In this document: one piece after another, positions 24,048 through 34,600 of the stretch
Numbering within the stretch: the first letter of the stretch is position 1
Layout of the letters: every line of letters begins with the position of its first letter
Source: Bicyclus anynana
Lineage: Eukaryota > Arthropoda > Insecta > Lepidoptera > Nymphalidae
Assembly (NCBI RefSeq): GCF_947172395.1
Contig: NC_069108.1
Coordinates: forward strand, 1,651,501-1,715,500
Length of the DNA: 64,000 nucleotides
Direction: 5' to 3'
Translations under genes and position numbers: made by a program
Notes under the pieces: generated by a model
What the model was told of the DNA's origin: nothing
Databases searched by the model: none
The model's input: the letters and a program-made list of their open reading frames with translations, nothing else

Positions 24048-24554
24048 TTAGTTACAGCACTTATGTTTCTGTACTTTTCCCTGGTGTTGACCTCGTACTA
24101 AAACTTGCTGTGGTGCAGTACGAGGTCCATCGACTTCATTACTCTTGGAGACGCCAAAATCCTTTTTTGGCTGGAATATAACATAGACAAAGGAATTTAT
24201 TTTTGATAATGCTAAATAACGAACCAACTGACCTATGTTTGAAGGCATTTTTCAGCGGATTCATTTGTTTAGAATATATAAGAAAAAGAAACTACAAAGT
24301 CAAAATTCCCCATGCCGCACTGAAGTAAAAAGTTTTATTCTTACATTGGGTCTTTTGACCTCGTAATGAGATAGGTATGCCACGGAGTCCTGGTTTAATA
24401 GCACTTCATAAATATATATTTGTCTCTTTTCTATCCTACACCAAAAAAAAGTTACGCCCTTCGCACCACAGGGCAGTCTACGTTTTAAGTAGCCACACTG
24501 CAAGTAAGTCAATTGACCTTGTCCTCCAGCGAACGTGTTAAGAACAACTGACAT
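24048..24554 (-). CDS. Possible small two-exon gene, 110 aa, unrecognised
   Basis: Exon 24345-24554 (MSVVLNTFAGGQGQLTYLQC..., ending SHYEVKRPN) has a GTAAGA donor; exon 24048-24170 follows acceptor TTCCAG and stays in phase 0 (PKKDFGVSKSNEVDGPRTAP... ending KHKCCN, TAA). AATAAA lies at 24026-24031, 17 bases after the stop. It is not similar to the repeats listed here. No domain is recognised; the last part is basic with a Cys-Cys end. It lies 0.33 kb upstream of the ZNF-B start codon on the same strand, so it could instead be an upstream part of that locus, or chance. Confidence 0.35.
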
Positions 24555-24736
24555 GCTTGAGCAGCAAACACAGAAAAATATTAACTATGAATGTCAAGGC
24601 TGTGGCAAGGGAGCTGATATGATATATCCAATGAAGTTCATGTAATATTGTAAAAGTAGTAAACAGAAATATAGTGATTAAGAAGATATTTGTATAACAC
24701 TTTGTTTTTATTCTTTACAAGTTAGCCCTTGACTCT

Positions 24737-25075
24737 AGGACAAAACTCGCTGATGTTCTCATTAGAATCGACCTCTTGAAATGGCGTTGGACGGGACACA
24801 TGTTGCGCTGCACAACCGATAAATGGAGCAAGCAGGTGACACTCTGGTACCCAAGGGACAGTACCAGACAACGTGGACGTCCAATAAGAAGGTGGGAGGA
24901 CGACATCCGCCTAACCCTGGGGCCACGCTGGACCAGAGTTGCGGCTGACAGGGTGCAGTGGAAGCAGCTGGAGGAGGCCTATGTCAGAAGACACTTTGAA
25001 CAGCGGGACATAATATAATCAATTAAATCAAACACAACACTCATGTAACCAAAAGCTGTTCAAAATAAAGGCTAT
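24737..25075 (+). mobile_element. RTE-like LINE 3' end
   Basis: Frame 24776-25018 ends RRWEDDIRLTLGPRWTRV and HFEQRDII. Flanked by pieces of SINE-B (24706-24736 and 25097 on), so it may have inserted into one. Confidence 0.82.
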
Positions 25076-25096
25076 TTTTTTTATTATTTATTATAG

Positions 25097-25378
25097 CCCT
25101 TGACTGCAATCTCACCTGATGGTAAGTGATGATGCAGTCTAAGATGGAAGTGGGCTAACTTGTTAGGAGGACGAAAATACACAATAAATATACAGACTCC
25201 TTTCGGTTTCTACCGAAACACTAAATTTCTTAGCTGTATGTCTTTGTTGGTAGGTAACTAGTAACAGCAAAAGCATTAGCTAGACCTGGACCAATTAAGA
25301 AAATCTCAATTGGCCCAGCTGGGGATCGAACCCAGGTCCAGGACCTCCATCTTGTAAATCAATCCCGTCACTGAGGCC
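25097..25378 (-). mobile_element. SINE-B copy, diverged
   Basis: Matches SINE-B throughout with many changes; B box GGATCGAACCC side is still visible. Confidence 0.8.
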
Positions 25379-25429
25379 AAGTAAAGAGAAAAATACTGAT
25401 TAAAGAGATACCTATAAGTTTTTAATTTT

Positions 25430-25737
25430 TTACAAGTTATCTCTTGACTACAATCTCACCTAATGGTAAGTGATGATGCAATCTAAGATGGAAGCGGGCA
25501 AATTGTTAGGAGTGCAAAAATACGGACTACTTTTGGTTTCTACACAACATCATATCGGAACACTAAATTTCTTAGCTGTATGTCTTTGTTGGTAGGGTGG
25601 TAATTATAAACAGTTAAAACCGAAGCACTAGCTAGACCTGGACCAATTAAGAAAACTTCAATCAGCCCAGCCGGTGAACAAAACCAGGAGCTCCATCTTG
25701 TAAAACTACCACACACACTGTGCCACGGAGGTCATCA
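25430..25737 (-). mobile_element. SINE-B copy, diverged
   Basis: Second copy in tandem with the previous one, sharing its derived bases (TAGCTGTATGTCTTTGTTGG), so the two probably come from one subfamily or a local duplication. Confidence 0.8.
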
Positions 25738-25765
25738 AACTCTTTGTTTAACTTTTCATGTATAA

Positions 25766-26335
25766 AAAATCAAAATCAAAAATCATTTATTTCAAGTAGG
25801 CTCAGTTTACAAGCACTTTTGACACGTCAGTTGACTATTTGTAAACATTCTACCACCGGTTCGGAAGGCAGATTCTGCTGAGAAGATACCGGCAAGAAAC
25901 TCAACAGTTGCTCTTTTGAAAAAGTCATACAGTATTATAATTTACAATTGATAACAATTACTGTTTACATTTCTTATAGTTTTACTTCCTGTGTGAAGGT
26001 GGAAGCTGATCCAACGGCCTCCAAGCATCTTTATCATTAAGGAACTCATCAATGTTGTAGTACCCTCGACTAAGTAAATGTTTTTTAACACATTGCTTAA
26101 AGCTATGCATTGGCAGGTCCATCACAGTCTTGGGGATCTTATTATAGAAGAGTACACCCAAACCTACAAAAGATTTTTGTATTCTTTGGAGACAATATGC
26201 AGAAATAACTAAGTTATGCCCGTGTCTAGTAAGACGTGGGTTTAAATCTCCTTTTCGTTTGTACAAATTAAAATTTTGTCTTACATATACTATACTGTTA
26301 TATATATATTGACAGGCTACTGTCACCAATGTGTG
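25766..26335 (-). mobile_element. LINE 3' end: reverse transcriptase C-terminus and UTR
   Basis: Frame 25982-26329 contains GLGVLFYNKIPKTVMDLPMH and FKQCVKKHLLSRGYYNIDEF, typical of the end of Jockey/CR1-like reverse transcriptase proteins. The following 3' UTR (25766-25960) matches stand-alone tails at 36757, 39008, 55625 and 57583. Confidence 0.8.
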
Positions 26336-26339
26336 TCAA

Positions 26340-27054
26340 CTTTTCTGTGGCTAAAGCTCTATATGTACACTACTTGTTACTTCTTGCACTGTTTCTATCC
26401 CAGACTAAATGACACGCCTTCCTGATTCATCTTATGAACGTCCACTGCAGGACATATGCCTTTTGTAAGGACTTTGTGATGTTTAGAAGTCCCTACAAAA
26501 GGCCTTCGTGATTATTGACTTGTAATTTGACTTTTTTTTATCTCAGCCTATAATTACACATAATACTATGAAAACAACCATGTCTACTCAACTGAGCACT
26601 ACACATGTAAAAAAATTATAAAACTTCTTTTGTTTTTGACTTTTCGCTTCGTTACTATCAAGTTGTTCCGAGGTGGCATGCAGGACATGGACTGGTAAAT
26701 GAGATACTAAAATGAATGTACCTTTTTAATTACCCTTTGCTTTTAGCTTCGCCGTAGTCGGAAATTTGATTCCGTTTCCACTTTCCAGATCCATAAACGG
26801 TTAGCGTTAACAGTGGATTAGCGACCGTTTCACGGTTCCCCAATCCCCATGCAAGCACCCTAGCACCCAAAGAGTAAATTAATATAATGCTAGCACCCTA
26901 CGGCCTGCACCACAACTCATAAGCACAAACCGTGTGGTGCACCACAAAACAAAAATAAAGTAGAAAAAACAAAAGAGTTTCTTTTTTTTGTTAGAGTGAC
27001 CGACTATAACACGACTTTAAACTTTAACCTTAGACCAAAGACAAAGAGTAAAAA
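26340..27054. other. No gene seen
   Basis: Holds a short RTE tail scrap (26425-26510, TCCACTGCAGGACATATGCC) and AT-rich DNA. 26880-26950 has two ACCACAAC-type repeats. Nothing coding is supported. Confidence 0.5.
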
Positions 27055-27244
27055 AAAAAAAAAAATACCGACCGAATTGAGAACCTCCTCCTTTTTGAAG
27101 TCGGTTAAAAATGTAAATTAATTTAAAGGATATAGAGAGCAAAGTTTTCGCTTTTTTTATGTCATACCTGTCATACTGTTCGTAGAAAGGTAGAAAGGTT
27201 CGTAGTAACACCTTCATTTGTGGTCTTTGAGTAACACCATCTAT

Positions 27245-27960
27245 TTTTAACCGACTTCAAAAAGGAGGAGGTTCTCAATTCGGTCGGTATTTTTTTTTTT
27301 TTTTTTATGTATGTACACCGATTACTCAAAGACGCCTGGACCGATTTCTAAAATTCTTTTTTTGTTTGAAACGGTATAGTCCCCATTTGGTCCCATTGCC
27401 ATCATGTCAAGATCTGATGATGGAATCCTGGAGAAATTGAGGGGAACTTTCGAAAATTATATGGGTGTCTAGTGTGTCCATAAACTTTTCATTTAGTACT
27501 TTTAAGCACTACAATTTCATGAAGGTTTAAAATCGATCTGATGATGGAGCCATAAAACAGACGAGGGAACTCCTCGGCGATTTACAGCAGTTACCTTGTA
27601 TTTGGGCTTGATTAATTTGTATTAATGAGAACTTTCCACATAGATAGGTTGTGACTGTCATTTAGGGGTTTGGTGATGAAGACCAAGGACAAGGAAGGGA
27701 ACTCTTTAACAGTTTACAGTAACTACCTTGTGTTTGGCCTTGATTAATTCGTATTGCTGAGAACTTTCTACCTAGATGAGTTGTGTCTGTTATTAGAGGT
27801 CTGATGATGAAGACCAAGGTCAATTAAGGGAACCTCTTAACGGTTTACGGTAGCTACCTTGTGCTTGGGCTTGATTAATTTGTATTGCTGAGAATTTTGT
27901 ACCAAGATGGGTTGTGACTGTCTTTAGGGGTCTGATATATTCGTTTGAGATGAAATTTTG
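27245..27960. repeat. Unclassified repeat starting AACCGACTTCAAAAAGGAGG with ~120-bp internal repeats
   Basis: The left end is at 27246 and an inverted copy of that end lies at 27055-27115. Internal ~120-base units (27530-27930) match those at 2075-2430. It runs directly into the foldback element at 27980-28340. The same end sequence recurs at 1799 and 19262. Class uncertain. Confidence 0.7.
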
Positions 27961-27979
27961 CACTAAAAATGGAAAAATA

Positions 27980-28340
27980 ATAAAAATTTTAATAAAAAAA
28001 ATACAACCGACTTCAAAACCTAAAAACGTACCCACTAAACTAAAAAGTGAAAAATAACATCATAATATGTTCTACCTGCTGATCAGTATGAAGGCGGTGC
28101 TTAGCCGGTGTTGTCTTAATTTAAGCCATTTCTGACAAGCCACAAGAAACAATACTGTCTGCAAAATCTAAATCTATAAGATATTCTCACATGGCTTGAA
28201 TTAATACATCACCGGCTTAGCACCGCCTTCATACTGATCAGCAGGTAGAACATATTATGATGTTATTTTTCACTTTTTAGTTTAGTGGGTACGTTTTTAG
28301 GTTTTGAAGTCGGTTGTATTTTTTTTATTAAAATTTTTAT
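27980..28340. repeat. Foldback element with ~148-bp inverted arms
   Basis: Arms 27980-28128 and 28193-28340 are reverse complements, nearly perfect over the outer 130 bases, around a ~64-base centre. Landmarks are CAACCGACTTCAAAACC outside and CTGATCAGTATGAAGGCGG inside. A decayed relative is at 3575-3835. Confidence 0.9.
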
Positions 28341-28654
28341 TTATTTATTTCTTGACCATTGTTTCTATATTCTCTATAGAATCCATTGATTCAATCTACT
28401 CTGTGATATGTTATCTGTGGTTCTAACCTCTTTTCGATCGATAAATGTCAGACTCGGCATCGGCGTCTTTTTAAAAAAAAAATCTTTCTGGCATTATTTT
28501 TTTAGTTTATTTGGCAATTTCAATATAAAACAACTTTACGTTATCTAGCTTTAATTTAATTTATTAAACTTGTAGTTTTATTTGATACAGTGGAATAAAA
28601 TAAAAGACGAAGCTTTATTAGTGATTGTGTTTCCGTTAAAGTTACAAACAAAAA

Positions 28655-31600
28655 ATGGTGAGAGGTGCTGGTCGTGGTGGACGCGGTATACCCGGAAGAG
28701 GCGGCATGGGGCGTCCGCCCTTCAGCAGACCCCGTGTATTGATGCTACGGCCTCCTTTCGACTTAATCTTGGCTGAACCGGCGTTTCCTCGGTGTAAACC
28801 GGCCCCCGATGACGCTGCGTTGACACAGGTTAATAACTTCTCTTTTCTTTCCATTGTATTCATTTGATCGTTCACAACTTGGAGCTCCCGCAGACATGTA
28901 ATGGGATTTTATGAGATCTTCGGGTAAATGAGGTTATTAAAATCGAATTAAGACTTAAATAAATAAAGGTTGTCGCGACTCGCGATGTTCATGATGATGA
29001 TGTCAACCTATATTTGTATGAAAACTTTGTAATTAGAAAAATGTTTTTTGCTCAATAAATCATTTATTAATGTAGTTACTAAAAAATCATACATTTTTAC
29101 ATTCAATGTAAAAATGTATAAAGGTCACAAACACACAAATAACAAAGATATTTGTAATAGGGATGATGACCGTTTTTCAAATTGTATATAAATTAAGAGT
29201 ATGCTAATAGTAAAGTAATTTTGTAAAAGGAACAGGGTATCTGCGATCAATACTTTCAGAGCTACAGGGATTTAAAGGGTCAGATTTGCGGCGCTGCCGC
29301 GGATCCCTGAAAAACGCTCCATACAAAACGGCACAATTTAGTGATGTTGTTGGATCGCTGATCGTTAGGTTTGTATGGGTGTTCAAACAAAATTACTAAT
29401 ATCTTTGTTATTTGTGAGTTTATGTTTTTAGTTCCTGTATTAAAAAATCACATTTAATGTAAGGAAGCTAAAACTGTATGAATTTTCATCAAATTACAAT
29501 AAAACATTTTTAACAGATTTTGAAATTTTATTATCTCATTTATTTTGCAAATATCCAGACAATCGTTGCTTTTTATGTATAAATTAGTTAACATTGACCT
29601 TATTTACCCGAATGTATCATAAAAATCAATATATTCAAACCTAGTCATCATCCCCATTGTGTTTGAATGTGTTTTCAGATTAATTATAATCTTTAGTTAA
29701 CATTGAGACACCCTTTACAATATCTCGCTGCAGGCTCTCCTGAAGAGGCATGCAGAGCTGTGTCCTACCCCCACGGAGCAGTCGGCAGTGCTGAGCATTG
29801 TCACTAAACTGCAGACTGTGCTGGACAACTTGGTAGTCGCGCCTGGAGATTTTGCTGCCTGCGTGAGTTTTTTATTTAAACATTTTTTTTTCTGTTATTA
29901 AGTACCAATTTGATAATTCTTAAAATTACGATCTAGCCTGCTTATGTGACTAATTAGAAATTTGTCTTTAACCTAAACTTATAATATATTATTAATATAC
30001 CAAGATAAAGTCCAATAAATTATTTTTAGTTTATTATTTTTCCTTCAATACGTCTATACTCCCTTGTATAACATACGGAAGCGAAACTTGGTCCCTGACA
30101 CAAAAACATAGAAAAAAGTTAGCTAAGTGTCAGAGGGCAATGGAACGAAGTATTTTGGGTATAAGACTAACGGACAGGATCACCTCAAGTGAGATAAAAC
30201 ATAGGACAAAACTCGCTGATGTTCTCATCAGAATCGACCTCTTGAAATGGCGTTGGATGGGACACATGTTGCGCTGCACAACTGATTAATGGAGCAAGCA
30301 GGTGACACTCTGGTACCCAAGAGACAGTACCAGACAATGTGGACGTCCAATAAAAAGGTGGGAGGACGACATCGGCCTAACCCTGGGGCCACGCTGGACC
30401 AGAGTTGCGGTTGACAGGATGCAGTGGAAGCAGCTGGAGGAGGCCTCTGTCAGAAGACACTTTGAACAGCGGGACATAATATAATCAATTAAATCAAACA
30501 CAACACTCATGTAGCCAAAAGCTGTTCAAAATAAAAGGCTATTTTATTTATTTATTTATTTTTATTATTTTTAGACAATGAGGCAGATGATTTTTTTATA
30601 CAATCAGGCAAAGATATAGATTTAATTTATTTTGAAAATGTTCCAGCAACTTGAAGAGGTGCGGCAGGTTGGTTCGTACAAGAAGGGCACAATGATGGCG
30701 GGCAAGAATGTAGCAGACATTGTGGTCATCATGAAGACCCTGCCCACCAAGGAGGCTGTGGAGGGGCTCTCCAACAAGGTACGTCTTCTTGGAGTAGAGG
30801 CTCTGCTTCATGACCAGACCCTGTGTCAGTTTGACAGCTTTTGAACTGTCATAATTGGACTAACTAATTACCCCTCCCTACCAGAGGTGTCTGCAGTGTC
30901 CTAGTGTAGGCTTTGCCACACCACGCGACATCGCGTGAAGCGGCCATTAACGCTGTGGCCTGTAGCGTGACATCGCGTGAAGCGGCCTTTTACGCTGTGG
31001 CCTTTAACGCGACATCGCGTGAAGCGGCCTTTTACGATGTGGCCTGTAACGCGACATCGCGTGTGTGGTCCCTGTGACATTTGTTATCTCCAAGTCATCA
31101 ATCGGATCTGTCATTCTCATACATTATTTGTTTTTGCCACATGGCTACAGGCCCTGGGTTACTCTGCTGCATGCTCTGGGCTTTGCTCGGAGTTTTTTTA
31201 CTCTTTGAAGTGACGTACGACAGCTAAGGTCATAAGTCCCAGGCGCTGCTCAGAGGTTTCTCTCTGCCACAAGTTGGACCCAGCACCTGCATGGGGAATT
31301 TAAGAAGTTCCTTGAGTATGGGTGGTATTAATTTCATTATAAAAAGGAGGTATTTGTTACGACAGTGATGGTATAAATAGGTATTTCATGAGTTCAGTTC
31401 TTTGTTAGGCAGCGTGAACACCGTCACGCTGCCAGTCGCAAATTGTTTAAATGTGGGCATGTAGAACATGTTGGGCTGCGGAGGTGAGTGTCAACGCATT
31501 CTGAAAGGATCCTTTGAACTTACAGCCAAGGTCACAAGTCCTGGGACCTACTCTGTTTCCTTTACCACAAAATGATGGGACATTCACAGTTGCTGCTATT

Positions 31601-34600
31601 TGTCACGTTATACCTCACAATGTTCCAGGTGAACGAAGAGCTGAACAAGCTGATGCGAGCCGAGGGGCTGGGCAACGTGAGCAGCACGTGCCACGAGCGC
31701 GGGTTCACCGTCACCGCCGCCACCGCCGCTGTGCGCGTGCTCGTCACCACGCTGCACCAGAACCTGAGGAAGCTGGAGCCGGAGGTAATCATCATGCTGA
31801 TACCCTATTACATATACATAGTTGCTATACTAATAAATAAATAAAAAATAAATAAATGAAATAGCCTTTATTGATGAAGATTTTGTACATTATGTCCCTA
31901 ATCTCATTGTGCCTCATGGCAAAGGCCAGTTCCCGCCAGTGCTTCCTGTCCAGAGCTACTCTTCTCCAGAATGGGTCAGCTGTAAGCTTCAGCTCGTCTT
32001 CCCACCGTCTATGCTGCCGTCCCTTTTTCCGTCTCCCATTGCGAGGGCACCATTGTGTGACAAGGGTACTCCACTTTTCTTGAGGATCCCAAAGCATATG
32101 ACCTGCCCATCTCCACTTAAGCTGGTCCATCCTGGTTAAAATACTAATAGCATACTCTTAATATAAGAAAACTCAGAAATGGATTTTAAAATAAAAAATA
32201 CCAACAACACCAATGTTGAAAAAATTCACATTATTTTATCACAACAATTTAAAATAAATAAAGTTAAATGGAGTTTACTGCTCAAGACAGAGAGACATTA
32301 ATCCGAAAAGAAATGTTGACAGATCAACCACCACTGGTATATTGAAGCAGACCGTACGGCGAGCGCCTTATATCACCAGACACTCCCGCCCTAATCGCCT
32401 CCACTTACTAATCCCTACTCTTCACTGAAACAATGATTGACCGAATGATTCCGAATATCTCATTACCTTTTTCTTACAATTAAATTAAAAAAAACAAAGA
32501 ATAACTATGAGCAGTCCCAGGGGCTTGTGACTCTGGGTGCAGGTTTAAAAAAATCTTTTTGTGCTAGCCAACACTCACCTACACTACATGTTAAAGTTAT
32601 TCCCAGCCTATTCCAAAATAATCCATGAAAATTACTCAACAATAGATGTGGACTGAAGCCGACCGTACGGCGAGCGTCTTATATGACCAGCCGCTCCCGT
32701 CGGTCGTTCCCACTTTTCTTGCAATACAATAAAACTCATCCATATTCCAGGTGCACCTGGACTACAAGGTGATCAGCAGTCACCTGGCAGCCATCCGTCA
32801 CAGCCGTTGGTTCGAGGAGAACGCTCACCACTCCTCCATCAAGGTACACTTCCAGCGTACAATAGGCACCTAATTATTTTATTTTATTTTATTTTTATTA
32901 TTATTGTAAATTTTTGGTAAATTATTTTAGATTGTAGATTAATCTTTTACTTGAAGTTTTTAACCGGACTCTGCAGTGCTGTGAATGCCTGTAAAAGATG
33001 GCTGCAGTAGTTCAAGAATTTTGTATCTCACTCATATATAATGTTTTCTGCTGTCATTGTTGGCATTACAAATAAATAAATAAATAAATAATATAATTAA
33101 CATCAAATCAATAACAACCCAAAATTACAGAATACAAAACTTATTTTGTATTCTGTAAATCCCATTGTTAATATATAAAAATCAATGCTACTTTCTGTTA
33201 TAATTTTATAACGCAAGAACCAGGCTCATGCTTCTTTTTTTAGGGGCAGGAGTAGGGGAGGGTAGGAATAGGGAAGGGATAAGTCGAAGCGAAGTTTTTT
33301 TTTTTTTGATTGCGTAAGTGCGTCACCGGGGGGTTAGGGCGAGCGCAGAAGCATCGCCTGATGGGCCCCGGAGGCAGAAGCAGAGTAGATGGGCGGAACG
33401 ACTCTCTAAGGGCGTTTCCTCTGAGACTCGGACCTCGACTCGAAGCGAAGCTGTATGTCAGTGTTAACTGGCTATATCATGACATAAAACTGAAACGGTC
33501 GGCCACATGGTGATGTGATATAGTAATGTGTGTTCGCGCAGGTGCTGATCCGTCTGCTGCGCGACATGTGCGCGCGGCACTCGGGCCTGGAGCCGCTGAC
33601 GCCGTGGATGATCGACCTGCTGGCGCACCACTGCATCATGAACAACCCGGCGCGCCAGGCGCTGCCCATCAACGTGGCCTTCCGGTGAGTGGCGCTCGCG
33701 TGGTACAGGCTGTGACGTCATCACGATACGCTGCTGCGCGACACGTGCCTGGAGCCGCTGACGCCGTGGATGATCGACCTGCTGGCGCACCACTGCATCA
33801 TGAACAACCCGGCGCGCCAGGCGCTGCCCATCAACGTGGCCTTCCGGTGAGTGGCGCTCGCGTGGTACAGGCTGTGTGACGTCATCACGATACCTTCTGT
33901 GACGAGTAGCAGCGACAGTAAGCATTAGAGGAAACACTTCGAGCAGGTCCCAGGACTTGTGACCTTGGGTTTAGGTTTAAGAGATCCCTTCTGAATAGCC
34001 AACACTCACCCTCCCTGCCCGATATGTTTTCCATGCCCACACTAAATAATTTATGATAAATAATAATTACAACATAGAACACTATCAATAGTTACAACAT
34101 AAAACGCGACTGGCAGTGTGACAGTATCTACGCTGCCTAACAAACAACTGACCTCACGTCATCAATTATACACCATTACAACACAAAATGTTTTTGCACA
34201 AAATTAGTAACGCGATTGGCAGCGTGACAGTATCTACGCTGCCTAACAAACAACTGAGCTCTAGTCATCAATTATACCAACCCTCTTATTTATACCAACA
34301 CTGATACCTCCCATCTACAATATCGTAAATCGTCTCGTTATCAACCCATATTCGGCTCACTGCTGAGCTCGAGTCTCCTCTCAGAATGAGAGGGGTTAGG
34401 CCAATAGTCCACCACACTGGCCCAATGCGGATTGGCAGACTTCACACACGTAGAGAATTATGAAAATTCTCGCGATGTTTTCCTTCAACGATTGAGACAC
34501 GTGATATTTAATTTCTTAAAATGCACACAACTGAAAAGTTGAAGCTACATGGATGACTGGATTCGAACCCACACCCTCCAGAATCGGAGGCAGAGGTCAT

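Noticed and set aside
28400..28654. DRE-like promoter element before ILF2 (GATCGATAAA)
   Set aside because: Only a partial match to TATCGATA and no positional support; not enough to call.
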